Notes: generated by a model from the letters alone, not told the origin. 64,000 nt of DNA from Achromobacter sp. B7 (GCF_003600685.1 NZ_CP032084.1:4402001-4466000), one strand, 5' to 3'. Shown: positions 49,355 to 58,831, numbered from the stretch's first letter. Numbers and translations are program-made.

Positions 49355-50593
49355 ATGACCGCCATGCTTCGTCCCTGCCTTACTTTGCTGCGCCGCGCGC
49401 TCGCGCCCGCACTCCTGGCCCTGGCACTGACGCCTGTTGGCGCCGCCACCACCAAGGACAAGGAACCGCCCATACGCATCGGCGAGATCAACAGCTACAA
49501 GGCCATTCCCGCCTTTCTTGGCCCCTACAAAAAGGGCTGGCAATTGGCGGTGGAAGAGGTCAACGCCGGTGGTGGCGTGTTGGGCCGGAAGCTGGAAGTG
49601 ATTTCGCGCGATGACAACGGCAACCCGGGCGATTCGGTACGCGCCGCCCAGGAGCTCATTGCCCGCGAAAAAGTAGAGCTGATCTTCGGCGGCTTTCTGT
49701 CCAACACCGGCCTGGCGCTGACCGACTTCGCCAAGCAGCAGCAGGTGTTTTTCCTGGCCGCCGAGCCGCTGACCGACAAGATCACCTGGCAAGAGGGCAA
49801 CCGCTACACCTGGCGCCTGCGCCCGTCCACCTGGATGCACGTGGCGGCGCTTGCGCCCAAGGCCCTGGCCTTGCGCAAGAAGCGCTGGGCCATCGTCTAC
49901 CCCAATTACGAATACGGGCAGTCCGCCGTGGCCACCTTCAAGGCCATGATGAAGTCGTTCCAGTCGGATGTGGAATTCGTGGCGGAACAGGCCGTGCCGC
50001 TGGGCAAGGTAGACGCGGGCGCCGTGGTGCAGGCCCTGGCCGACGCCAAGCCCGATGCCATCTTTAACGTGCTGTTCGCCGCCGACCTGACGCGGTTTGT
50101 GCGCGAGGGCAACACGCGCGGCTTGTTCGAGAACATGCCGGTGGTGTCCGTGCTGTCGGGCGAACCGGAATACCTGGAACCGCTGGGCGCCGACACGCCC
50201 AGCGGCTGGATCGTGACCGGCTACCCCTGGTACGCCATCGACACCCCCGCCAATACCGCCTTCGTGGACGCCTACAAGAAGCGCTACAACGAAACGCCCA
50301 AGGTGGGCTCGGTGGTGGGCTATGCGTCCCTGATGTCGATCGCCCAGGGGCTGAAAGCCGCCGGCGCCGTGGATACGGAAAAGCTGGTGGACGCGTTTGG
50401 CGGCCTCAAGGTGGACACACCCTACGGCCCGATCCAATACCGCAAGATCGACCACCAATCGACGATGGGCGTCTACGTGGGCGTCACGGCGGTGGAAGAC
50501 GGCAAGGGCGTCATGAAAGACTTCGCCTACATCGACGGCGCGCGCTTGCAGCCGCCCGATGAGCAGGTGCGCAAGATGCGTCCCGCCAACTGA
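49355..50593 (+). CDS. Liv-type ABC transporter substrate-binding protein
   Basis: A periplasmic type I receptor of 412 residues. A signal peptide (LRRALAPALLALALTPVGA) is followed by IRIGEINSYKAIPAFLGPYKKGWQLAVEEVN and LEVISRDDNGNPGDSVRAAQELI. It is of the branched-chain amino acid/amide/urea superfamily; the ligand is not known. The ATG at 49355 or the one three codons later are both possible, as neither has a good ribosome site. It overlaps the permease start by one base (TGATG). Confidence 0.88.
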   Translation: MTAMLRPCLTLLRRALAPALLALALTPVGAATTKDKEPPIRIGEINSYKAIPAFLGPYKKGWQLAVEEVNAGGGVLGRKLEVISRDDNGNPGDSVRAAQELIAREKVELIFGGFLSNTGLALTDFAKQQQVFFLAAEPLTDKITWQEGNRYTWRLRPSTWMHVAALAPKALALRKKRWAIVYPNYEYGQSAVATFKAMMKSFQSDVEFVAEQAVPLGKVDAGAVVQALADAKPDAIFNVLFAADLTRFVREGNTRGLFENMPVVSVLSGEPEYLEPLGADTPSGWIVTGYPWYAIDTPANTAFVDAYKKRYNETPKVGSVVGYASLMSIAQGLKAAGAVDTEKLVDAFGGLKVDTPYGPIQYRKIDHQSTMGVYVGVTAVEDGKGVMKDFAYIDGARLQPPDEQVRKMRPAN

Positions 50594-52470
50594 TGAGCCT
50601 GTCGGGGCTGCTGTCGCAGCTGCTTAACGGCCTGGCGGACGCCAGCGCCTTGTTCCTGGTGGCCGCGGGCTTATCGCTGATCTTCGGCGTGACCCGCGTG
50701 GTGAATTTCGCCCACGGCTCGTTCTACATGCTGGGCGTGTACCTGGCCTGGACCTTCACCAACTGGTTCGGCACCGGCCCCGCTTATTGGCTGGGCTTGC
50801 TGCTGGCCGCGCTGGTGACCGGGCTGGTCGGCCTGGCCGCCGAATGGTTGGTGCTGAAGCGGCTGTACCGCGCGCCCGAACTGTTTCAACTACTGGCCAC
50901 CTTTGCACTGGTGCTGATCATCGGTGATGCGGCACTGGCCATCTGGGGCCCCGAGGACCTGTTCGCCGCGCGCGCGCCGGGCCTGTCCGGCGCCGTGCAG
51001 ATTCTGGGCCGGCGCTATCCGCAATATGACCTGCTGCTGATCGCCGCCGGCCCCGTCGTGCTGGGGCTGCTGTGGCTGCTGCTGATGCGCACGCGCTGGG
51101 GCCGTTTGCTGCGCGCCGCCTCCGAAAACCGCAACATGCTGGCCGCCCTGGGCGTGAACCAGGCGTGGCTGTTTACGTCGGCCTTCACGCTGGGGGCGTT
51201 TCTGGCCGGGCTGGGCGGCGCGCTGGCCGCACCGCGCGTGCCGGCCACGCTGGGCCTGGACCTGGAAATCATCGCCAGCGCTTTTGTCGTGGTGGTGGTG
51301 GGCGGGCTGGGCTCCATTCCCGGCGCGTTCCTGGCCGCGGTGCTGATCTGCTCGGTCAAGGCTGTCTTCGTATTCCTGGGCCAGGTCGCCATCGGCCCCT
51401 GGGTGTTCAACCTGTCCAAACTGACCTTGCTGGCGGAATTTGCCGTGATGGCGGTCGTGCTGGTGGTGCGCCCCTGGGGATTGCTGGGCCAGCCGCCTGC
51501 CCCCGCGTCGCACGCCGGCGCGCCGGAACGGCCCATTACCCCCGCCGGCCCGCGTACGCGCTACGCCTATGGCGCGCTGCTGGTGCTGCTGGCCCTGGTG
51601 CCCGTCGCCACGCTGCAATGGCCGTATCTGGGCATCCTGATGACCGAGATCCTGATCGCCGCCCTGTTCGCCGCCAGCCTGCATTTTCTGACCGGCCTGG
51701 CGGGCATGACGTCGTTCGGCCACGCTGCCTGGTTTGGCCTGGGCGCGTATGGGGCCGCCCTGCTGCTGAAGCTGGCCGCCATCCCCATGGAAGCCGCGCT
51801 GTTGCTGGGCCCCTTCGCCGCGGCGTTCGGGGCGCTGCTGTTCGGCTGGTTCTGCGTGCGCCTGTCCGGCGTGTATCTGGCCATGTTGACGCTGGCCGTG
51901 GCGCAGATTCTGTGGGCAATGGCCTATCAGTGGGACGACGTCACCGGTGGCAGCAACGGCCTGATCGGGCTATGGCCGTCGGCGTGGCTGTCGCAAGGCC
52001 CGTGGTTCTATTACGTGACGCTGGCGCTGTGCGCGGCAGGCATCGCGTGGCTGCGCCGGCTGGCGTTTGCGCCGCTGGGCTACGCGCTGCGCGGCGTGCG
52101 CGATTCGCCGCTGCGCGCCGAGGCGCTGGGCATGGACACCCGCCGCGTGCAGTGGGCGGGCTTTGTCGCGGCGTCCTTCGCGGCGGGGCTGGCCGGGTCG
52201 TTGTACGCCTTTTCCAAGGGCAGCATCGCACCGGACGTGCTGGCGGTCAGCCGGTCGGTAGACGGGCTGGTGATGGTGTTGCTGGGCGGCCTGCAAACGC
52301 TGGCGGGGCCGCTGGTTGGCGCGGCCGCCTACACCTGGCTGCAAGACGTTGCCGCGCGCAGCACCGAGTACTGGCACGCGGTGCTGGGCCTGGCCATCCT
52401 GGTGCTGGTCATGGCATTTCCCGATGGCCTGGCGGGCGCCGCCGCGCGCCTGAACCGGAGGCGCGCATGA
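50593..52470 (+). CDS. Fused LivH-LivM permease
   Basis: A 625-residue protein that joins the two permeases of a branched-chain amino acid-type importer. Residues 1-290 match LivH (GLSLIFGVTRVVNFAHGSFYMLG, VVVVGGLGSIPGAFLAA). After a hydrophilic linker near 300-315 (APASHAGAPERPITP), residues 315-625 match LivM (GLAGMTSFGHAAWFGLGAYG, ALRGVRDSPLRAEALGMDTRR). In most systems they are separate genes. It overlaps livG by four bases. Confidence 0.92.
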   Translation: MSLSGLLSQLLNGLADASALFLVAAGLSLIFGVTRVVNFAHGSFYMLGVYLAWTFTNWFGTGPAYWLGLLLAALVTGLVGLAAEWLVLKRLYRAPELFQLLATFALVLIIGDAALAIWGPEDLFAARAPGLSGAVQILGRRYPQYDLLLIAAGPVVLGLLWLLLMRTRWGRLLRAASENRNMLAALGVNQAWLFTSAFTLGAFLAGLGGALAAPRVPATLGLDLEIIASAFVVVVVGGLGSIPGAFLAAVLICSVKAVFVFLGQVAIGPWVFNLSKLTLLAEFAVMAVVLVVRPWGLLGQPPAPASHAGAPERPITPAGPRTRYAYGALLVLLALVPVATLQWPYLGILMTEILIAALFAASLHFLTGLAGMTSFGHAAWFGLGAYGAALLLKLAAIPMEAALLLGPFAAAFGALLFGWFCVRLSGVYLAMLTLAVAQILWAMAYQWDDVTGGSNGLIGLWPSAWLSQGPWFYYVTLALCAAGIAWLRRLAFAPLGYALRGVRDSPLRAEALGMDTRRVQWAGFVAASFAAGLAGSLYAFSKGSIAPDVLAVSRSVDGLVMVLLGGLQTLAGPLVGAAAYTWLQDVAARSTEYWHAVLGLAILVLVMAFPDGLAGAAARLNRRRA

Positions 52471-53228
52471 CCTCGCCCACCTCCCCCTTGTTGCAGGTGC
52501 AGGGCCTGCGCAAGTCCTTTGGCGGAATCGATGCCTTGGCGGGCGTGTCGTTCACGCTGGACGCCGGTCAGATGCTGGCGCTGATCGGGCCAAACGGCGC
52601 GGGCAAGTCCACCTGCTTTAACGCGCTGGGCGGCCAGTTGCGGCCCGATGCCGGATCCGTGCGGCTGGGTGGCCGCGAGCTGGTCGGCTTGTCGGCGGGC
52701 AGGATCTGCCAGCTGGGCGTGGGCCGCACCTTCCAGACCGCAGCCACGTTTCGTTCGATGACGGTGTGCGAAAACGTGCAGACCGCGCTGCTGGCGCGCG
52801 ACCGCCTGCTGTTTCGCGCCTGGCGCCGCGCCGGCCGCCACGCGCTGGACGAGGCCATGAGCCTGCTGGCGCAGGTCCACATGGCGGACAAGGCCCACGC
52901 GCATTGCGGCACGCTGGCCTATGGCGACGTCAAGCGGGTGGAGCTTGCCATGGCCTTGGCGCACCGACCACGGCTGCTGCTGATGGATGAACCCACCGCG
53001 GGCATGGCCACCAACGAGCGGCACGCCCTGATGCAGCTGACGCGCCAGTTGGCCGACAGCCGGCGCATCGCCGTGCTGTTCACGGAACACAGCCTGGACG
53101 TGGTGTTCAAACACGCGGACCGCATCGCGGTACTGGTGCGCGGGGCTCTGCTGGCCGAAGGCGCCCCCGCCGTCATCGCGGCGGATGAGCGCGTGCGGGC
53201 CGCCTACCTGGGTACGGAAACACCCTGA
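52467..53228 (+). CDS. Liv-type ABC transporter ATPase
   Basis: A 253-residue ATPase of the LivG type: Walker A LIGPNGAGKSTCFNAL, GVGRTFQTAATFRSMTVCENVQTALLAR, the signature LAYGDVKRVELAMAL and Walker B LLLMDEPTAGM. The signature LAYGD differs slightly from the usual LSYGE. The ATG at 52467 overlaps the permease stop (ATGA). No second ATPase (LivF) follows; the next gene is on the other strand and overlaps its end by 25 bases. Confidence 0.9.
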   Translation: MTSPTSPLLQVQGLRKSFGGIDALAGVSFTLDAGQMLALIGPNGAGKSTCFNALGGQLRPDAGSVRLGGRELVGLSAGRICQLGVGRTFQTAATFRSMTVCENVQTALLARDRLLFRAWRRAGRHALDEAMSLLAQVHMADKAHAHCGTLAYGDVKRVELAMALAHRPRLLLMDEPTAGMATNERHALMQLTRQLADSRRIAVLFTEHSLDVVFKHADRIAVLVRGALLAEGAPAVIAADERVRAAYLGTETP

Positions 53229-55009
53229 TCCGGCGAGGCTTGCGCGGGGGTCTGGCATTCCCAGAATATCCGCGCCTGGCAGCCCGCACAGATACCGCGA
53301 TCCAGCCTGGCGTAGATGTCGCGCAGCGCGGTCGCCTTGTCGGGGTAGATATGGTCCGCCCCCAACCGATCCAGGAATCCCGTGCGGCGCCACATGTCCA
53401 GCACTTCGGGCCGGGGGCGGTGGAAATACAGGTCGCCGCCCATCGCGCGCCGCGCAACAAGTTCGTCTTCCCATACCTCGGCGCCGGCCAGATCGATGAA
53501 GTTCATGCTCTTGGCCATCACCAGCAGATGGCGCGGCGCATCGGGCGCTTCGCGCAGCTCGTGCAGCCGCTGCGCCACGTGCGCCGCCGCGCCGAAGTAG
53601 ATGGACCCTTCCATGCGCAGCAACTTCAGCTGCGGGCATTCCGGCAGCGCGTCGGCTTGGTGTGCCAGCACCACGAAGCGCCGATCCGGCCCGCGTGAAT
53701 CAAAGCCCATCGTGCGCATGGCGGGGCGCGAGGTGCGGTGCAGGTAGGCCATCAGCGACAGCACGGTGCCCAGCAGAATGGCCACTTCCATGCGGATCGT
53801 GACGGTGGCGGCCAGCGTGGCGGCGGCAATGGCGCATTCGCCTGGCTGCATCCGGATCAGCTGGCGCCAACGCGGGATGTCCAGCAACGTCCATGCCACC
53901 AGCAACAACAGCCCCGAGATGGCGGCGTTGGGAATCATGGCCAGCAGCGGGGCGGACAGGGCCACCAGCACCACCAGCAACACCGCCGAAAATACCGCCG
54001 CCAGCGGCGTCTTGGCGCCCGCTTCGAAATTGGGAATCGACCGGTTCAACGAACCGCAGGACAAGTAGCAGGAAAAGAAGCCGCCCACGATGTTCGACAG
54101 CCCCTGCCCCACGAATTCGCGGTTGGCGTCGATACGCTGACCCGACCGGGTGGCCACCGCCTTGGCAATGGATATCGATTGCGCCAGGGCCACGATGGTC
54201 AGCGCGAAGGCCAGGCTCATCAGGTCGGGCAAGGCGCGCCAGTCCACGCTGGGCACGTGGAACGGCGGCCACGGCTGCGCGATGGCGCCCACCACCGATA
54301 CCGCATCCCCACCCGCCTTGGCCACCCACGAATTGAACGCCGCTGCCGCCACAGAACCGGCCACCAGGCCCAGCAACATGTAGGGCTTGCGCTTGTCCAG
54401 CCGCCGCACCAGCAGCGCCACGCCCAGCGTGGTCAGCGTGACCAGGACGGCGCCGGGATGCACTTGATCCAGATGCGTGCCCACACTGACAAGCAAGGCG
54501 CCCGCCCCGTGCGACGCGGGCGACGGCACACCCAGCCCGTCTTTCAAGGCATGCACGGCGATCAGCAGCGCGGCACCGCTGGTGAAACCGAACAGCGCCG
54601 ACGGCGAAATGAAATGTGCCAACGACCCCAGGCGCAGCGCGCCCACCAGCCACTGCATCACCCCCACCAGCACCGTGACGGCCAGCGCCAGTTCGATATA
54701 GCCGGGGCTGCCCGCGACCGCCAGCGGTGTCAGCACCGCGAACAAGGCCAGCGAATTGGCATTGGTCGGACCCGACATCACGTGGCGGCTCGACCCGAAC
54801 AAGGCCGCGACGATACAGGGCACGATCGCCGAATACAGCCCGTATTCAGCAGGCAACCCGGCCAGTGTGGCGAAGGCGACGCCTTGCGGCAGCACCAGCA
54901 GCGCGCCCAGCAGGCCGGCGAACAGGTCCGCCCGCAACGTGACGCGGCTGACCTCGTTCACCCATGAACCGAACAGGCGGCTCGCCAGTTTGCTTGCCGC
55001 TTGCGTCAT
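53204..55009 (-). CDS. SulP-family anion transporter with STAS domain
   Basis: A 601-residue membrane transporter with 10 to 14 helices and the SulP motifs LLGALLVLPQGVAFATLAGLPAEYGLYSAI and RHVMSGPTNANSLALFAVL. The last 170 residues contain a STAS domain (GSIYFGAAAHVAQRLHEL, LVMAKSMNFIDLAGAEVWEDEL). Family substrates include sulfate and bicarbonate. Its C-terminal residues have two cysteines in CAGCQAR. It overlaps the ATPase gene tail-to-tail by 25 bases. Confidence 0.93.
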   Translation of the reverse strand: MTQAASKLASRLFGSWVNEVSRVTLRADLFAGLLGALLVLPQGVAFATLAGLPAEYGLYSAIVPCIVAALFGSSRHVMSGPTNANSLALFAVLTPLAVAGSPGYIELALAVTVLVGVMQWLVGALRLGSLAHFISPSALFGFTSGAALLIAVHALKDGLGVPSPASHGAGALLVSVGTHLDQVHPGAVLVTLTTLGVALLVRRLDKRKPYMLLGLVAGSVAAAAFNSWVAKAGGDAVSVVGAIAQPWPPFHVPSVDWRALPDLMSLAFALTIVALAQSISIAKAVATRSGQRIDANREFVGQGLSNIVGGFFSCYLSCGSLNRSIPNFEAGAKTPLAAVFSAVLLVVLVALSAPLLAMIPNAAISGLLLLVAWTLLDIPRWRQLIRMQPGECAIAAATLAATVTIRMEVAILLGTVLSLMAYLHRTSRPAMRTMGFDSRGPDRRFVVLAHQADALPECPQLKLLRMEGSIYFGAAAHVAQRLHELREAPDAPRHLLVMAKSMNFIDLAGAEVWEDELVARRAMGGDLYFHRPRPEVLDMWRRTGFLDRLGADHIYPDKATALRDIYARLDRGICAGCQARIFWECQTPAQASPDQGVSVPR

Positions 55010-55214
55010 CGTGTCGCCTGCTCCATCGTGCCTCCGGGGCGCCAAAAGCCGTCTAGCGTAATCCCTCGCTGGGGTGCGCGCAACGGCCTATGCGTGCAAA
55101 AGAGGCATGCGGGAGATTGCCGCGGATAGGTGGCTTTGGTGGGGTGGCTTTGGTGGGGTGGCCTCGGATGGGGCGCTACAACATGCATGGTCAGCGTTGA
55201 CGCCTGGGGGCGGA

Positions 55215-56087
55215 CTACTTCAGATATCGCTGCTCAAGTTCGCGCATGGCGGCATCGCCCTGCAACGCGATGATGTCCTTGACCGAAGGCAGATCGGCAT
55301 CCACGGCGTGTATGCCGCCGTCGCGCCGGATGCGCGCGAACACATCGCGCATGGCGCCCACCGCCGCGCGGATGGCATGGTTGCCGTAGATCACCAAGCC
55401 CACCTTGCCCAACGCCTGGATGTCGGCTTCGCGCAGTTGCGGATATGCGGTCGGCACCAGCACCAGCGGCACGCGGCCGGGCCAGGCGGCTATGAACGCC
55501 AGGACCTCGTCGGGCGTGCTTTGCTTGGAATGAATCAGGATGGCGTCGGCGCCCGCGGCCTCGTAGGCCAGGGCGCGGGACAGCGCTTCCTGCTGGCCCA
55601 AGCCGGCGATCAGCGCCTCGGTGCGGGCGATGACGCAAAAATCCGCGTCCCGCCGCGCGGCGCAGGCGGCCTCGATCTTGCCCTGGAATTCTTCTGTCCG
55701 AACCAGTTCCTGCCTGCCGCCGGCGCGCAAGCTGGTGTCCTTGGGAAACGTCTTGTCTTCCATCACCACGGCCGACACGCCCGCCGCTTCGTACTGCGGC
55801 ACCATATACGACACGTTGATCGCGTTGCCAAAACCGGTGTCGATGTCGGCAATGACGGGCACGTCCACCGTCGCGGCGATGGCGCGCATCATGTCCAGAT
55901 GCACGGACGAGGAAAGAATGCTGGCGTCGGGCACCGCGTAGCTGGCGGACAACTCAAAGCCGCTGCCCCAGATGGCGTCAAAGCCGGCGTCGGCGGCCAG
56001 CCGCGCCGCCATCGGGTTGTGCGCCGACATGGCGTGCATCAATGCGGAATCTTGCAGTTTCTGGCGAAAACGAAGGTTGCGGTTCAT
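55215..56087 (-). CDS. Phosphonopyruvate hydrolase (PEP mutase family)
   Basis: A 290-residue TIM-barrel enzyme of the isocitrate lyase/PEP mutase superfamily. It shows MSAHNPMAARLAADAGFDAIWGSGFELSASYAVPD split as AHNPMAARLA and GFDAIWGSGFELSAS, ADIDTGFGN and EDKTFPKDTSL. PEP mutase has EDKxxPKxNS, with asparagine; here threonine replaces it, as in phosphonopyruvate hydrolase of Variovorax, whose sequence I recall as very close. The reaction would split phosphonopyruvate to pyruvate and phosphate. It is a single-gene unit without phosphonate transport genes nearby. Confidence 0.82.
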   Translation of the reverse strand: MNRNLRFRQKLQDSALMHAMSAHNPMAARLAADAGFDAIWGSGFELSASYAVPDASILSSSVHLDMMRAIAATVDVPVIADIDTGFGNAINVSYMVPQYEAAGVSAVVMEDKTFPKDTSLRAGGRQELVRTEEFQGKIEAACAARRDADFCVIARTEALIAGLGQQEALSRALAYEAAGADAILIHSKQSTPDEVLAFIAAWPGRVPLVLVPTAYPQLREADIQALGKVGLVIYGNHAIRAAVGAMRDVFARIRRDGGIHAVDADLPSVKDIIALQGDAAMRELEQRYLK

Positions 56088-56202
56088 GGCATGGCGTCGT
56101 CAGGGCGGCGCCCAGCGCGCCGGTTTGACGCATCGTAGCGTCATTTTTCTGAACGGCGATTCAGGGCGCAAGGGCTGAAAGACAGTCGAACCCCGTCGCC
56201 GC

Positions 56203-56751
56203 TCAGCCCGCGTCGCCGCCCCGGCGCACCGCCATGGCGTGCCCGATGGCGGCCAGCGCCTCGTCCGAAACCAGCCGCGACGCCATCGGCAGCAACTCGT
56301 CTTCCTCGCGCTGGATATGCGCGGCATAGGCCTGCGTGAATTCGCGGACCTGCTCCGCCGGCAAGATCGCCGGCAGGCCCGCCGCGATATCGGATAAGGC
56401 CTGGCGCAGCGGCGCCCAGAACGTCGCCAGGCGGCGATGGTCGTCCATCAGGCCCGCTACCAACGCATGCAGGCAGCCCGCATCCGAACCCGCCATGGAA
56501 TCGATCAAGGCGGGGAACAGGTCTTCTTCTTCGTCTTCGTGATGGTGCACCGCCGCAGTGTCGAAATACCGGCGCACGCTGGCGGCGGCGGTTTGCGCGG
56601 CCTCGTCGCTGCCGTGCACGGGCAGGTGCGCGGCCAGCCGTTCAAGCGTGGCGCACTGGCGGGCGATGCGTCCGTGGCAGGCGGACAGCAGGGCCAATGG
56701 GTCATCCGATCCGGGCGCGGGCGCCGGGCCTGCGGGAATGCTCACCACCAT
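56203..56751 (-). CDS. Hemerythrin-domain protein
   Basis: A 182-residue hemerythrin-like protein. The di-iron ligands fit HGRIARQCATLERL, HHHEDEEEDLFP, DDHRRLATFW and HIQREEDELLP. AGGAGGT lies five bases before the ATG at 56751, a near-perfect ribosome site. The family binds oxygen or nitric oxide, or serves iron repair. It follows dacC by 28 bases on the same strand. Confidence 0.9.
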   Translation of the reverse strand: MVVSIPAGPAPAPGSDDPLALLSACHGRIARQCATLERLAAHLPVHGSDEAAQTAAASVRRYFDTAAVHHHEDEEEDLFPALIDSMAGSDAGCLHALVAGLMDDHRRLATFWAPLRQALSDIAAGLPAILPAEQVREFTQAYAAHIQREEDELLPMASRLVSDEALAAIGHAMAVRRGGDAG

Positions 56752-56779
56752 CGCACACCTCCTGCATGTTGCTGCGCCA

Positions 56780-57940
56780 TCAACCAGAATGGCCGCGCCA
56801 CCACAGTCGAACGCTGTCCCAGGCGCGGCCGGCAAAACCTGCCTCGGCCACCGGCTCCAGCGCCACCACGGGAAACTGCATGGCGGGCTTGCCGTCCACC
56901 AGCACGCGCAACGCGCCCACCGTGTCCTGCGCCGCAATCGGCGCCACCAGCGGCAACGTCGGCGTCCACACCGGCTCGACCTTGGCGCCGGCCGGCACGG
57001 TCACATAGGCGTCGCGCGCAAAACCGACTTTCAAGCTGTCGCTTTCGCCCTTCCAGACTTCCGGCGTGGCCACGGCCTGGCCGCGCGCGTACAGCTTGAT
57101 CGTATTGAAACCCTGAAAACCCCACTCCAGCAACTGCCGGCTTTCCTGCGTGCGCAGCTTGTCGGAGGCCGTGCCCACCACCACCGTAATCAGGCGGCGC
57201 TGGTCGGTGCCATTGGGCCGCCGCGCGGTGGCCACAATGCAGTAACCGGCGGAATCGGTGTGGCCGGTTTTCAAGCCATCCACGCTGGGGTCCAGCCACA
57301 GCAGCCGGTTGCGATTGGGCTGCGTGATCTTGTTGAAGGTGAATTGCTTGGCGGAATCGTACGTCTTGTACAGCTGCGGGTAGTCGCGGATGAAGCGCGT
57401 GGCCAGGATGGACAAGTCGCTGGCCGTTGAATACGTGCCCGGATCGGGCAAGCCGTGCGGGCTGGCAAAGTGCGTGGCATGCAGGCCAAGCTTTGCCGCC
57501 GTGTCGTTCATGCGCGCCACGAAGGCTTCCACGCTGCCCGAGACCGCCTCGGCCAGCGCAATGGCCGCATCATTGCCCGACTGGACCATCAAGCCGCGCA
57601 GCAGGTCGTCCACGCTCACTTTCGAGCCCGGCTCCAGGAACATCTTGGAGCTGCCTGCCGGCACTTTCCAGGCGCGCGTGGAAATGACTACCGTTTGGCT
57701 CGACGTGATTTCTTTCTTGTTCAGAGCGTCAAACACGACGTAGGCCGTCATGATCTTGGTCAGGGACGCCGGCTCGATGCGCGTGGTGGCCGCGTGCGAC
57801 GCGATCACCTGCCCGCTGGTTTCATCCAACAACAGCCAGGCCTTTGCCGACAACACAGGTTCGGGCATCGGCTGCGCCAGCGCGCTGGACAGGCATGCGG
57901 TTGCGACGAGCAGGCTCGCCGCCAATTTCTTCATCAACAT
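56780..57940 (-). CDS. dacC: D-alanyl-D-alanine carboxypeptidase (PBP5/6 type)
   Basis: The 386-residue enzyme removes the terminal D-alanine of peptidoglycan stem peptides. It has a signal peptide (KLAASLLVATACLSSALA), SLTKIMTAYVV (serine nucleophile and lysine), SGNDAA and KTGHTDSAGYCIV. The C-terminal beta domain and an amphipathic end (VRLWWRGHSG) for membrane attachment are present. A second possible ATG is two codons in. Confidence 0.93.
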   Translation of the reverse strand: MLMKKLAASLLVATACLSSALAQPMPEPVLSAKAWLLLDETSGQVIASHAATTRIEPASLTKIMTAYVVFDALNKKEITSSQTVVISTRAWKVPAGSSKMFLEPGSKVSVDDLLRGLMVQSGNDAAIALAEAVSGSVEAFVARMNDTAAKLGLHATHFASPHGLPDPGTYSTASDLSILATRFIRDYPQLYKTYDSAKQFTFNKITQPNRNRLLWLDPSVDGLKTGHTDSAGYCIVATARRPNGTDQRRLITVVVGTASDKLRTQESRQLLEWGFQGFNTIKLYARGQAVATPEVWKGESDSLKVGFARDAYVTVPAGAKVEPVWTPTLPLVAPIAAQDTVGALRVLVDGKPAMQFPVVALEPVAEAGFAGRAWDSVRLWWRGHSG

Positions 57941-58228
57941 ATCGGTGCTTGAAATCCATGCTTTTGTTTTTCGCGACGCAATTGGAACACGGGATGCGCG
58001 GAAGGTTCAGTGATGCGCGAGGCCACGTCCGCGAGCCATTGCGCGATGGCATTATTTTGAAGAAACCCTTGCAGGAAGCACTTTTCTGCGTGGAAAACAA
58101 CAAACAACGGCTGAAATCCCGGCGGAAAACCGCTAGAACGGCTAGTCTTCCGCTATCATCGGGCGCGTGGCGTTAATTGCCGATACCCGGCGCGCGCTGC
58201 CCCATGTCCTCAACTACGGATTTTGACC

Positions 58229-58687
58229 ATGGCCACGAAAGCAAAAGCTCCTGCCAAGAAAGTCACCAAGACCGCCGTCAAGGCACCTGCAAAGAAGGCA
58301 ACCGCCGCCAAGACCGCTGTGAAGCCCGCAGCCAAGAAGGCCGTCGCCGCCAAGAAGGTCGCTGCTGCACCCAAGGCCATCAAGGCTGCAATGAACAAGA
58401 CCCAGCTGGTCGCTTACATCGTTGAGCAATCGGGCGTTGAAGCCAAGGCCGTCAAGGCCGTGCTGGCCAGCCTGGAAACCTCGGTGCTGGGTTCCGTGGA
58501 CAAGAAGGGCGCCGGCGAATTCACGCTGCCCGGCCTGTTCAAGGTTGCCGTGCAGAAGGTTCCCGCCAAGGCCAAGCGCTTCGGCAAGGACCCGTTCACT
58601 GGCGTTGAGCGCTGGTTCCCCGCCAAGCCGGCTTCGGTCAAGGTGAAGGTTCGCCCGCTCAAGAAGCTGAAGGACGCCGCGCAGTAA
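58229..58687 (+). CDS. HU-family DNA-binding protein with histone H1-like tail
   Basis: A 152-residue nucleoid protein. Residues 1-52 are almost all lysine, alanine and proline (KAPAKKVTKTAVKAPAKKA), like eukaryotic histone H1 tails. Residues 55-152 are an HU/IHF domain (MNKTQLVAYIVEQSGV, GEFTLPGLFKV, RFGKDPFTGVERWFPAKPA). This is the architecture of the Bordetella and Achromobacter H1-like proteins. A strong terminator follows. Confidence 0.93.
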   Translation: MATKAKAPAKKVTKTAVKAPAKKATAAKTAVKPAAKKAVAAKKVAAAPKAIKAAMNKTQLVAYIVEQSGVEAKAVKAVLASLETSVLGSVDKKGAGEFTLPGLFKVAVQKVPAKAKRFGKDPFTGVERWFPAKPASVKVKVRPLKKLKDAAQ

Positions 58688-58713
58688 TTCGCGCGACCAT
58701 CCGGTCAAGCCGG

Positions 58714-58748
58714 AAAGGCCCGCCTCGAAAGAGGCGGGCCTTTCTTTT
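58714..58748 (+). terminator. Intrinsic terminator after the HU/H1 gene
   Basis: A 13-base stem (AAAGGCCCGCCTC and GAGGCGGGCCTTT) closes a GAAA tetraloop and runs into T-rich sequence. Confidence 0.94.
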
Positions 58749-58783
58749 TGCCGCGCGATTTGCGCGAGCCGGGTTCAGGGGAC

Positions 58784-58814
58784 TAGAATTTATCTTTACG
58801 TGAAGAAACTTCAC
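58784..58814 (+). promoter_or_regulatory. Promoter and candidate MarR operator
   Basis: TAGAAT at 58784-58789 is a -10 candidate. Ten bases later lies GTGAAG-AAA-CTTCAC (58800-58814), a perfect inverted repeat covering the expected transcript start, 17 bases before the MarR ATG. This is where an autorepressor would bind. Confidence 0.6.
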
Positions 58815-58831
58815 ATCAAATAAATTCGATC

